From Devosia salina (GTDB lineage: Bacteria; Pseudomonadota; Alphaproteobacteria; Rhizobiales; Devosiaceae), in NCBI RefSeq assembly GCF_019504385.1, contig NZ_CP080590.1:3390001-3454000 (forward strand): a stretch of DNA of 64,000 nucleotides, read 5' to 3'. The notes beneath the pieces were generated by a model. That model had not been told where the DNA came from. It made no database searches and saw nothing but the letters and a program-made list of their open reading frames with translations. Shown piece by piece: positions 41,504 through 49,635 of this stretch. How positions within the stretch are numbered: the stretch's first letter is position 1; each line of letters opens with the position of its first letter. A program made the position numbers and the translations under genes.

Positions 41504-42649
41504 ATGACCGCCATCGGCCTTGACCAGACCGTGCTCACCAATGCCCGCATCGTCCTGGCCGACAGGGTCATGGAGGGCGCCGTGGAAATGGCCGGCGGCG
41601 TCATCACCGACATCGGTTCTTCCAGCACACGTGGCCTGGATCTCGAGGGCGACTACCTCATTCCGGGGCTCGTCGAACTCCATACCGACCATCTCGAAAC
41701 CCACTATGCGCCGCGGCCGAAAGTGCGCTGGCACCCAATTGCAGCCGTGCAGGCACATGATGCGCAGATTGCCGCCTCCGGCATCACCACGGTTTTCGAC
41801 GCCATTCGCGTCGGCACTGACGAACATGCCGATATGGGCGCCGCCGAACTGCGCATCCTGGCCGCGGCGATAACGGCCGGGGTCGAGGCGCGGCGCCTGC
41901 GCGCCGATCATTTCATTCACCTGCGCTGCGAGGTCTCGGCCCCCGATTGCCTCGAGGCGTTCGAGGCCATCATGGACCATGAATTGGTCCGGCTGGCCTC
42001 GCTGATGGACCACGCCCCGGGCCAGCGCCAATTCGCCAATCCCGACGCCTATCGCGCCTATTACCAGGGCAAGCTCAAGATGAGCGACACCCAGCTGGCC
42101 GAATTCATCGCCCGCCGTACGCTCGAATCGATCACCTATGCGGATCGCCACCGCAAGGCGCTGGCCGAACTCAGCCATGCGCGGTCCATAGTCCTCGCCA
42201 GCCACGACGACGCAACCGCTGCCCATGTCGACGCCGCGCTGGATCTGGGCATCAGCATTGCCGAATTTCCCACCACCATGGAGGCGGCAAAGGCCTCGCA
42301 GGATGCGGGCCTTGCCATTCTCATGGGCGGCCCCAATGTCGTCCGCGGCGGCTCGCATTCGGGCAATGTCTCGGCGCGCGACCTCGCCGCGGCGGGCCTG
42401 CTCGACATCCTGTCCTCCGACTACATCCCCTTCTCCATGCTGCAGGCCGCCTTTTGCCTGGTCGACGAAGCAGCGATCGATGTGCCGCAGGCCATCGGCC
42501 TGGTCACCCGCCGTCCGGCCGAAGCGGCGGGACTGGATGATCGCGGCGAGATCGCGCTGGGCAAGCGCGCCGACCTCGTGCAGCTGCGCATCGAGGATGG
42601 CATTCCCATCGTGCGCACAGTCTGGCGCCAGGGAAGGCGGGTGCTATGA
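41504..42649 (+). CDS. phnM: Alpha-D-ribose 1-methylphosphonate 5-triphosphate diphosphatase PhnM (canonical copy)
   Basis: PhnM cleaves pyrophosphate from ribose-1-alkylphosphonate 5-triphosphate to give the substrate of PhnJ. The 381-residue protein has LIPGLVELHTDHLETHYAPRPKVRW (about 49-73), SLMDHAPGQRQFANPDAYRAYYQGK, IVLASHDDATAAH (about 228) and GGPNVVRGGSHSGNVSARDLA, all very close to E. coli PhnM. It is divergent from phnF. Its last codons overlap phnN by 4 bases. A more divergent PhnM lies in the other arm. Confidence 0.95.
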   Translation: MTAIGLDQTVLTNARIVLADRVMEGAVEMAGGVITDIGSSSTRGLDLEGDYLIPGLVELHTDHLETHYAPRPKVRWHPIAAVQAHDAQIAASGITTVFDAIRVGTDEHADMGAAELRILAAAITAGVEARRLRADHFIHLRCEVSAPDCLEAFEAIMDHELVRLASLMDHAPGQRQFANPDAYRAYYQGKLKMSDTQLAEFIARRTLESITYADRHRKALAELSHARSIVLASHDDATAAHVDAALDLGISIAEFPTTMEAAKASQDAGLAILMGGPNVVRGGSHSGNVSARDLAAAGLLDILSSDYIPFSMLQAAFCLVDEAAIDVPQAIGLVTRRPAEAAGLDDRGEIALGKRADLVQLRIEDGIPIVRTVWRQGRRVL

Positions 42650-43197
42650 CCGGCGCCTTCGTCGCAGTGGTCGGGGCCAGTGGCGCCGGCAAGGACAGCC
42701 TGATCAATTTCGCCCGCGACCATCTGGCCGAGGCGGTCAGGGTGGTGCGCCGCGTGGTCACCCGCGCCGCTGATGGCGGTAGCGAAGATCACGACAGCAT
42801 GACACCCGAAGCATTTGCTGCTGCCAAACAGCGCGGTGCGTTTGCCCTGAGCTGGGAGGCGCATGGCCTCAGCTATGGCCTGCCCATTGCGCTGGAGGAC
42901 GATCTCGCGGCCGGCCGGGTCGTCATCGCCAATCTATCGCGGGCCGTGCTGCCCAGACTGCTCGCACGCTATCCCAATGCTCTGGTTGTGGAGGTCACGG
43001 CCGAACCCGACGTCATCGCCCGTCGCCTCTCCGGACGCGGGCGCGAAACCGGGGACGATATTGTGCGGCGCATGGAGCGCGGCGCGCGCTTCCGCCTGCC
43101 CCCTGGCACCGTCCAGATCGACAATTCCGGTCAGCTCGACCGTGCCGGAGCCCAGTTCGTGGCGCTACTGCGTGACCTGCTTCGTCAGCCCGCTTGA
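42646..43197 (+). CDS. phnN: Ribose 1,5-bisphosphokinase PhnN
   Basis: PhnN phosphorylates ribose 1,5-bisphosphate to PRPP, feeding the ribose left by C-P lyase into nucleotide synthesis. The 183-residue kinase has P-loop VVGASGAGKDSL (about 8-19), VVRRVVTRAADGGSEDHDSM near residue 33 and AFALSWEAHGLSYGLP, typical of PhnN. Its ATG overlaps the phnM stop (ATGA). Confidence 0.95.
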   Translation: MTGAFVAVVGASGAGKDSLINFARDHLAEAVRVVRRVVTRAADGGSEDHDSMTPEAFAAAKQRGAFALSWEAHGLSYGLPIALEDDLAAGRVVIANLSRAVLPRLLARYPNALVVEVTAEPDVIARRLSGRGRETGDDIVRRMERGARFRLPPGTVQIDNSGQLDRAGAQFVALLRDLLRQPA

Positions 43198-43207
43198 GGA
43201 GAATGCC

Positions 43208-43822
43208 ATGAAAAAGCTCAGCGAAACGCCCTTCATCCACGAAACGGCGAAAGTCACCCAGTCCACCCTGGGCCGCTACACCGAAGTGGGCGCGCACTGC
43301 CATGTCGCCTATTCGAGCATGGGCGACTATTCCTATTGCGTGGGCGGCACCCAGATCGCCTATGCGACCATTGGCAAGTTCTCCAACATTGCCGCCAATG
43401 TGCGCATCTACGCCTCCATGCATCCCATGGAGCGCGCGTCGCTGCACCACTTCACCTATCGCTCGGCCCAGTATTTCGAGGGCGAGGACGACGACCAGGC
43501 CTTCTTCGACTGGCGCGCCGGCAATGACATTCATATCGGCCACGATACCTGGATCGGCCACGGCGCCGTGATCATGCCCGGGGTGACGATCGGCAATGGC
43601 GCCATCATCGGCTCCAATGCTGTGGTCACCAAAGACGTTGCCGATTTTGCCATCGCAGTGGGCGTGCCCGCCCGCACCATCCGCCAACGCTTCTCCGATC
43701 CTGTCGCGGGTCGCCTCGACGCGCTCAAATGGTGGGACTGGAGCCATGCGCAGTTGCACACAGCCCTGCCTGACTTCCGCGCCCTGCCGATCGAGGCATT
43801 CCTGGACAAGTATCAGGGGTAA
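43208..43822 (+). CDS. Hexapeptide-repeat acyltransferase of phosphonate clusters
   Basis: This 204-residue left-handed beta-helix protein has imperfect hexapeptide repeats from about residue 15 to 75 and again at about 108-150 (IHIGHDTWIGHGAVIMPGVTIGNGAIIGSNAVV). It matches the acetyltransferase family that is repeatedly found in phn operons (TIGR03308 type), where acyl transfer to a phosphonate is suspected but the substrate is not settled. It starts 10 bases after phnN and has a terminator after its end, so it closes the phnM-phnN transcript. Confidence 0.85.
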   Translation: MKKLSETPFIHETAKVTQSTLGRYTEVGAHCHVAYSSMGDYSYCVGGTQIAYATIGKFSNIAANVRIYASMHPMERASLHHFTYRSAQYFEGEDDDQAFFDWRAGNDIHIGHDTWIGHGAVIMPGVTIGNGAIIGSNAVVTKDVADFAIAVGVPARTIRQRFSDPVAGRLDALKWWDWSHAQLHTALPDFRALPIEAFLDKYQG

Positions 43823-43855
43823 CCGTCACCGACCTGACCAAAATTGGGAAAGTTG

Positions 43856-43888
43856 AACCGCCGTCGCAACCTCCTGCGGCGGCTTTTT
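43856..43888 (+). terminator. Rho-independent terminator after the hexapeptide acyltransferase gene
   Basis: CCGCCG (43858-43863) pairs with CGGCGG (43877-43882) and is followed by CTTTTTC. It separates phnM-phnN-acyltransferase from importer 2. Confidence 0.75.
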
Positions 43889-43933
43889 CACTGGTTGTTC
43901 TGCCAGAAATTCTGGCGTTTCAGCAAGTTACCT

Positions 43934-43973
43934 GCGTCATTGAACTGTCTCCGAGTTGTTACGCTGTCGTTAC
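43934..43973 (+). promoter_or_regulatory. Tandem Pho-box-like repeats upstream of importer 2
   Basis: Four 7-mers recur with an 11-base period: GCGTCAT, CTGTCTC, TTGTTAC and TCGTTAC, with 4-base spacers. The first two best match the PhoB site CTGTCAT-N4-CTGTCAC. They lie 46-85 bases before the phnC start, a plausible activator position. Confidence 0.5.
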
Positions 43974-44018
43974 GTCCTCGCCCTAGGTCATAGCCAGTTC
44001 GATGACGGGGGCTCCGGC

Positions 44019-44846
44019 ATGCTGAAGATTTCGCACGTCACCAGACGCTTTGGCGACAAGGTCGCCGTGAATGACGTGACGCTCGAAATCCCCCAAGGGC
44101 AGATGGTGGGCGTGATCGGCCGTTCGGGCGCCGGCAAATCGACCCTGCTGCGCATGATCAACCGCCTCAACGACGTCTCGACCGGCCATATCGACCATGA
44201 TGGCGTGAAAGTGTCGGAACTGCGCGGCCAGGCCCTGCGCGACTGGCAGCGCGACTGCGCCATGATCTTCCAGCAGTTCAACCTGGTGCCCCGCCTCGAT
44301 GTCATCACCAATGTGATGCTGGGGCGGCTTAATGGCCGCAATCCGGTGCTGAACCTGATGCAGGTCTTCACAGCGGACGAGCAGTTCGAAGCTCTCAAGG
44401 CTCTGGAGCGTCTCGACATTGCCCAGACCGCCACGCAATGGGCCCAGACCCTGTCCGGTGGCCAGCAGCAGCGCGTCGCCATCGCCCGCGCCCTGATGCA
44501 GAAGCCGAAAATGATCCTGGCCGACGAGCCCATCGCCAGTCTTGATCCGCGCAATGCCCAGATCGTCATGGACAGCCTGCGCGACATCAATGCCGAAGGC
44601 ATTACCGTCATCACCAATCTGCACACGCTCGACACGGCCCGCGCCTATTGCGAGCGCATCATCGGTATGGCGGCGGGCAAGGTGGTGTTCGACGGCACGC
44701 CCGACGAGCTGACCACCGATGTCGCCCGCTCCATCTACGGCGCCGACGGTCTCAGGGAGGCCTTTTCCGAGGCCATGACCTCGACCTCCCTGGCGCCCGT
44801 AAAATTCCTGCCGCGCACACCAACCAACGCGCAGCAGGCGCCCTAG
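44019..44846 (+). CDS. phnC: Phosphonate ABC transporter ATPase PhnC (importer 2)
   Basis: This 275-residue ATPase has Walker A GRSGAGKST near residue 33, signature TLSGGQQQRVAIARAL near residue 145 and Walker B MILADEPIASLDP near 164. It is closely similar to the PhnC of importer 1, so the two may derive from duplication. ATG 44019 follows a G-rich stretch (GGGGG about 10 bases upstream). It heads phnC-D-E-E, 59 bases before phnD. Confidence 0.92.
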   Translation: MLKISHVTRRFGDKVAVNDVTLEIPQGQMVGVIGRSGAGKSTLLRMINRLNDVSTGHIDHDGVKVSELRGQALRDWQRDCAMIFQQFNLVPRLDVITNVMLGRLNGRNPVLNLMQVFTADEQFEALKALERLDIAQTATQWAQTLSGGQQQRVAIARALMQKPKMILADEPIASLDPRNAQIVMDSLRDINAEGITVITNLHTLDTARAYCERIIGMAAGKVVFDGTPDELTTDVARSIYGADGLREAFSEAMTSTSLAPVKFLPRTPTNAQQAP

Positions 44847-44905
44847 TCGTTCGGCCGCCCCAAGCGGTCGACTGGCCCATCCCGCGTCACCAAAGGAGAT
44901 TTCCC

Positions 44906-45814
44906 GTGTCCGCGATCCGTAAACTGCTCCTCGCCTCCATTGCTCTGTCCCTTGCCGCCCCGGCACTCGCTCAGGACGCCAATGTCCTGCGCATTGGCCT
45001 GCTTGGCGGCGAAAACGAAGCCGACCGCCTGCGCGACAATCAGTGCCTGGTCGATCTGATGAAGTCCGAACTGGGCTATGATGATGTGCAGCTGTTCCCG
45101 GCCGCCGACTATAACGGCGTGATCCAGGGCCTGCTTGGCGGTACCCTTGACTATGCGGAACTGGGCGCTTCGGGCTTTGCCGCAATCTACCTGCAGGATC
45201 CCAACGCGGTTGAGCCGATCCTGACCACCGAACAGACCGATGGGGCGACCGGCTACTATTCGGTCATGCTGACCCGCTCGGATTCGGGCATCACCTCGCT
45301 CGAGGACATGAAGGGCAAGAGCCTGGGCTTCGCGGATCCGGACTCCACCTCGGGCTATCTGATCCCGCTGGTCACCCTGCCCGACGCCATCGGCATGCCG
45401 GTGGACCAGTATTTTGGCGAGACCGGCTTCGGTGGCGGCCACGAAAACAACGTCCTGGCCGTCCTCGATGGCCAGTTCGATGCCGGCGTGACCTGGGCAT
45501 CGGGTGTTGGTGAATTCTCCGAAGGCTACACCTCGGGCAATATCCGCTCGATGGTCGACAAGGGCATGCTGGACATGGAAGACGTCGTCCAGATCTGGCA
45601 GTCGCCGCTGATCCCCAATGGCCCGATCGTGCTGCGCTCGACCATGGACGCGGACGCCAAGACCAAGATCAAGGACTTCCTGCTCGCGCTGCCCGAAACC
45701 AATTACGACTGTTTCCGCTCGGCGCAGTCCGGCGACTACAACGGCTATGTTGAAGTCGATGCCAGCTTCTACCAGCCGATCATCGACGCCCGCAAAGCCA
45801 CCATCGGCGGTTGA
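44906..45814 (+). CDS. phnD: Phosphonate/phosphite ABC transporter substrate-binding protein PhnD (importer 2)
   Basis: This 302-residue periplasmic binding protein starts at GTG 44906, with AAAGGAG about 8 bases upstream. The signal peptide is residues 1-22. Binding-site-like segments are FPAADYNGVIQGLLGGTLDYAELGASGFAAI and FADPDSTSGYLIP. Compared with the other PhnD, the ligand segment reads ADYNGVIQ instead of TDYAAVIE, so specificity may differ (for example phosphite or another phosphonate). That is inference. Confidence 0.9.
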   Translation: MSAIRKLLLASIALSLAAPALAQDANVLRIGLLGGENEADRLRDNQCLVDLMKSELGYDDVQLFPAADYNGVIQGLLGGTLDYAELGASGFAAIYLQDPNAVEPILTTEQTDGATGYYSVMLTRSDSGITSLEDMKGKSLGFADPDSTSGYLIPLVTLPDAIGMPVDQYFGETGFGGGHENNVLAVLDGQFDAGVTWASGVGEFSEGYTSGNIRSMVDKGMLDMEDVVQIWQSPLIPNGPIVLRSTMDADAKTKIKDFLLALPETNYDCFRSAQSGDYNGYVEVDASFYQPIIDARKATIGG

Positions 45815-45873
45815 TCAATTCCTGTCGGCCGGCCCCCATTCGGGGCCGGCCGATCGTCTGACTGGAGATCGGC

Positions 45874-46854
45874 ATGACGGATTTGGCGAGCAATAGCGTT
45901 GGTGCGGATATTGCCGCGACATCGAGCGCGATGGCGATCCATCGGCACTATCGTCAGCTTGTACGCACACGCCGGGCCTATACTCTTCTGGCCGTCATCG
46001 TTCTGGCCGCCGTGCTGGTGTCCTCGCTGGTTTTCGCCAACAATGCCAGCTCGGGCAAGTTCTTCGAACGGCTCCCCTATCTCTTCGATTTCATCAAGAA
46101 CTTCGTGCCCGACGATCCCTTCGAGATCGTGCGGGCCCTGTTCGACCTGCCCTCGCCCTATGCCGATGGTTCGTTCAAATACGACTATGAAGTGGGGCGC
46201 CACTATCTGTTCGGGACCAGCTTCTACATCCCCGAATTTTTCTACGAGATGCTGGTCACCCTCAATATCGCCTTTGCCTCGACCCTGATCGGCGGCTTCT
46301 TCGCCTTTCTGTTCTGCTTTGCCGCCGCGTCCAATCTGGGCGTGGCCGCGCCACTGCGCTGGATCGTGCGCCGGCTGCTCGAACTGATGCGCGCCTTTCC
46401 CGAAATTGTCCTGGCCGGCATGATGGCCGCCATTCTTTCGCTTGGACCGATCGCCGCCATCTTTGCCGTTTCGGTTCATACGGTCGGCGCGCTGGGCAAG
46501 CTGTTCTTCGAGGTGGTGGAAAACGCTGACATGCGGCCCGACGAGGGACTGCGCTCGGTGGGGGCAAACTGGTTCGAACGCGTGCGCTTTGCCGTCGCCC
46601 CGCAGGTCATGCCCAATTTCGTGTCATATTTCCTGCTGCGCACCGAGATCAATGTGCGCGCGTCGACCATCATTGGGGCGGTCGGCGGTGGTGGCATCGG
46701 CGAGGTTTTCCGACAGTCCATCGGGCGCGATCATGCCGCCAAGACCTATGCCATCGTCATCCTCCTCTTCCTCACCATCGTCGCCATCGACCAGTTCTCT
46801 GGCTGGCTGCGCCGGCGGCTGGTGGGCAATGCCGCCTTCCAGTTCGGGGCCTAG
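45874..46854 (+). CDS. phnE: Phosphonate ABC transporter permease PhnE (importer 2, first copy)
   Basis: This 326-residue permease has a first helix at about residues 35-55 followed by a periplasmic loop, then the main permease helices. The EAA-type loop is MRPDEGLRSVGANWFERVRFAVAPQVMPN, and INVRASTIIGAVGGGGIG follows. GGAGATC lies before its ATG. The next phnE starts 11 bases after its stop. Confidence 0.92.
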   Translation: MTDLASNSVGADIAATSSAMAIHRHYRQLVRTRRAYTLLAVIVLAAVLVSSLVFANNASSGKFFERLPYLFDFIKNFVPDDPFEIVRALFDLPSPYADGSFKYDYEVGRHYLFGTSFYIPEFFYEMLVTLNIAFASTLIGGFFAFLFCFAAASNLGVAAPLRWIVRRLLELMRAFPEIVLAGMMAAILSLGPIAAIFAVSVHTVGALGKLFFEVVENADMRPDEGLRSVGANWFERVRFAVAPQVMPNFVSYFLLRTEINVRASTIIGAVGGGGIGEVFRQSIGRDHAAKTYAIVILLFLTIVAIDQFSGWLRRRLVGNAAFQFGA

Positions 46855-46865
46855 GAGACATCACC

Positions 46866-48239
46866 ATGACAGCCTCGACCCTCTCGCCCCAGGAGCGCAA
46901 CCGCCTCCGCCAGGCCCATCCAGAAGTGTTCAACCGCAGCATTGCCCAGCGCTGGGGCGGCCTGCTGCTGATCGCCGGGGCCCTGGTTTACCTCGCCTAT
47001 TGCTGGAGCTTTTTTGATGTCGGCTCCAAGCTTGCCAATGGCAAATGGGAGCGCGCCAGCATCTACATGGCAGACTGGATCAGTTGGGAAGCCCAGCCCC
47101 GTTTCCGCTTCCAGGACGATGGCTCCACCCGGATCGAGTTCCAGCGCTTCTCGCCCCTGGGAGACAATCCCGACCCCGACTGGCTCGTGACGCAGCCCGA
47201 CGGCAGCCACGATGTCAGTTTCGGTTCGGACCGAGACCACATCGACATCGCCTCGACCGGCGTCACAGCCATTGTAAATGGCGTTGCCTATGACATCGTG
47301 TTTGACGGCGAGGCCGCGCTGCTGCCGGCCAATGCGCCACCGCAGATGAGCGAACGCAATGGCCGTGTCACGGTGGAATACGGCTTTGCGGGCAGCGCCG
47401 AAATTCGCGCGACGCAGGTTCTGGTGCGTCGCCGCTTCCTGGGCTGGGAGAACTTCTTCTTCGACCCGCAATCCCCCTTCTGGGGCATGGGGCCGGGCGA
47501 GTTGTGGACCAGCCTCACCTCAGGCGAGCGTTTTGATCCGGATCAGACCAATCTCTCCCTGGCCTGGACCGAGTTTCTGACAAATGCCGAATGGCAGCAT
47601 GGCGATGTGCTCAACAAGCTGATCCAGACCATCGTCATGGCCTTTGTCGGCACACTGTTCGCGGCCGCCCTGGCATTTCCACTGGCCTTCATTGCGGCGC
47701 GCAATGTCACCAATTCCCGGCCTGCCAACTGGATCACCAAACGCTTCTTCGATTTCACCCGCTCGGTCGACATGCTGATCTGGGCCTTGGTGTTCACCCG
47801 CGGCTTCGGGCCGGGACCGCTGGCAGGCATCGCCGCCATCTTCGTGACCGACACCGGCACCTTCGGCAAACTCTTTTCGGAAACCATTGAGAATATCGAC
47901 GACAAGCAGCGTGAAGGCATTCGCTCGGTCGGGGCCAGTCCGGCAGAGGTCAACCGGTTCGGCATCATGCCGCAGGTCGCCCCGGTGATCATTTCCCAGA
48001 CCCTCTACTTCTGGGAAGCCAATATCCGCGGCGCCACCATCATTGGTGCTGTTGGTGCCGGCGGCATCGGCCTCAAGCTTCTCGAAGCCATGCGGACCAA
48101 CCAGGATTGGGAAAACGTCGCCTATATGGTCGTGTTGATCCTGATAGTGGTCTTTGCCTTCGACAGTCTCAGTGCCCGCATTCGCCGGCGCCTGATCGCC
48201 GGTTCGGAGCACGCGGCGCACACGCCGAGACCGGTATAA
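46866..48239 (+). CDS. phnE: Phosphonate ABC transporter permease PhnE (importer 2, long form)
   Basis: This 457-residue protein is much longer than a usual PhnE (about 260-330). Helix 1 is at about residues 29-50. It is followed by about 160 extra residues, mostly polar, that should lie in the periplasm. A normal permease domain then fills about 235-450, with EGIRSVGASPAEVNRFGIMPQVAPV and ANIRGATIIGAVGAGGIG. The extra part has no recognised domain; a role in docking PhnD is possible. AGGAG lies about 8 bases before the ATG. Confidence 0.9.
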   Translation: MTASTLSPQERNRLRQAHPEVFNRSIAQRWGGLLLIAGALVYLAYCWSFFDVGSKLANGKWERASIYMADWISWEAQPRFRFQDDGSTRIEFQRFSPLGDNPDPDWLVTQPDGSHDVSFGSDRDHIDIASTGVTAIVNGVAYDIVFDGEAALLPANAPPQMSERNGRVTVEYGFAGSAEIRATQVLVRRRFLGWENFFFDPQSPFWGMGPGELWTSLTSGERFDPDQTNLSLAWTEFLTNAEWQHGDVLNKLIQTIVMAFVGTLFAAALAFPLAFIAARNVTNSRPANWITKRFFDFTRSVDMLIWALVFTRGFGPGPLAGIAAIFVTDTGTFGKLFSETIENIDDKQREGIRSVGASPAEVNRFGIMPQVAPVIISQTLYFWEANIRGATIIGAVGAGGIGLKLLEAMRTNQDWENVAYMVVLILIVVFAFDSLSARIRRRLIAGSEHAAHTPRPV

Positions 48240-48533
48240 AAAACAGCCGGGCGCGAGCCGGCGGCGATTCTCCCATCCCCGATCCTCTTCGATCCGCCCG
48301 CCACGGCTCATCTCGTTTGCCTCTCACAGGCGCCAACCTGGCCACGTTCACCGCATGTCCATCTCCCCACGATGAGCGAGCATTTGCACTCACGAGGTGG
48401 GCAGAACATGCAAGACCACGTTCGGCGGCTCCATGAGCAGGTTCTGGCTCAAAACCTGTTGTCGAACCGATGCGATCAAATCTGCTGACGCTCTCACACC
48501 GTAGTGTCCGGGACGAACGCAGAGACCTTCGCT
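48240..48533. other. Intergenic gap between phosphonate importer 2 and the ABC exporter
   Basis: Nothing certain is seen in these 294 bases. A short frame of 38 codons (48372-48488, plus) ends NLLSNRCDQIC; without a family match or clear ribosome site it is not called as a gene. A C-rich/G-rich stretch right after phnE may be a weak terminator. Confidence 0.4.
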
Positions 48534-49631
48534 ATGGCATCGCCCTCCACAAAACCCGGCAACCAAGTCACCCGTCGCCGCAAGAGGCGTATCGGATGGA
48601 CAATAGTTGGGCTCATCCTCATTGGCGCCGGTTCCGCCTATGCCTATTTCGAACGCCCCTGGGAAGAAAAACCTGTCCGCGTCGAGGTCGAGATCGCGGA
48701 ACCGGACAAGCTGATACAGGCCCTGGCGGTCAATGGCAGGGTCATGGCGCGCGAAACCATCCAGGTTCGTTCTGCCGTATCGGGCCTGGCTGTCTCCGTG
48801 GGCGCGGGCGAGGGAGAAAGCGTGAACGCCAATGCGGTGCTGGTGCAGCTCGACACTGCCCAGCCACAAGCGCTGCTTGATCAGGCGCAGGCCGCGCTCG
48901 ATGCTGGTCTGGTTCGTCAGCAACAGGCCGAGGCCAATGCTGCGCGGGCGCGGGCCCTGGGCGAGAACACACCGCGCTCGACCCGCGAAGACGCCGAACT
49001 CGCGCTGACCGAAGCGAGGAACGACGTGTCGCGCCTTGCGGCGGCGCTGGACCAGGCGAGGAGCCAGCTGGAACAATATACGATCCGCTCCCCAATCGAC
49101 GGGGTCGTCCTCGATCGGTCCATCGACCGCGGACAATTGGTGGACACGCAGAGCAATCTTTACACGGTCGCTGACCTCAGCGAATTGCTGGTCGAGACCA
49201 ATGTCGACGAGTTGTACTCTTCACGCATTTCCAACGGCCTCGACGTCCTGCTCAGGCCGGCCGGCAATAGCGTGGCTCAGGAAGGCACGATTGTCTTCAC
49301 CTCCCCAAAAGTCGATACGGCCACCGGCGGGCGGGCGATCAGAATCGCCTTCGACACGCCGGTCGATCTGCCTGTCGGACTGACCGTCAACGCCAATATC
49401 ATCGTGTCGGAGATTGACGCGGCCATCTCGGTGCCGCGGGGAGCCATCCTGACGGAAGGGACGCAAAGCCATGTCCTGCTTCTCGAAGACGGCGTGGTCC
49501 GCGAGCAGGCAATCGATTTCGCGGATTGGCCGGCCGAACGGGTCATGGTGACCGACGGGATCGAACCGGGTGACGTCGTGGTGCTCGATCCCTCAAGCGT
49601 TGCTCCCGGCCAGCTGGCGGTTGCGGAGTAG
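48534..49631 (+). CDS. ABC exporter periplasmic adaptor (HlyD/DevB-like)
   Basis: This membrane-fusion protein has about 365 residues. It has a basic N-terminus, one membrane helix (about 24-42) and a periplasmic part with lipoyl-like VNGRVMARETIQVRSAVSGLAV and a coiled-coil hairpin (about 110-180). IRSPIDGVVLDRSIDRGQLVD, the second lipoyl half typical of HlyD proteins, follows. With the permease and ATPase downstream it forms a DevBCA/MacAB-type exporter. No outer-membrane TolC-like gene is adjacent. ATG 48534 is preferred over a GTG 30 bases upstream. Confidence 0.85.
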   Translation: MASPSTKPGNQVTRRRKRRIGWTIVGLILIGAGSAYAYFERPWEEKPVRVEVEIAEPDKLIQALAVNGRVMARETIQVRSAVSGLAVSVGAGEGESVNANAVLVQLDTAQPQALLDQAQAALDAGLVRQQQAEANAARARALGENTPRSTREDAELALTEARNDVSRLAAALDQARSQLEQYTIRSPIDGVVLDRSIDRGQLVDTQSNLYTVADLSELLVETNVDELYSSRISNGLDVLLRPAGNSVAQEGTIVFTSPKVDTATGGRAIRIAFDTPVDLPVGLTVNANIIVSEIDAAISVPRGAILTEGTQSHVLLLEDGVVREQAIDFADWPAERVMVTDGIEPGDVVVLDPSSVAPGQLAVAE

Positions 49632-49635
49632 GTCC

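Noticed and set aside
48372..48488. Small ORF of 38 codons before the exporter adaptor gene
   Set aside because: No family match, weak ribosome site and no conserved context; noted only in the gap entry.
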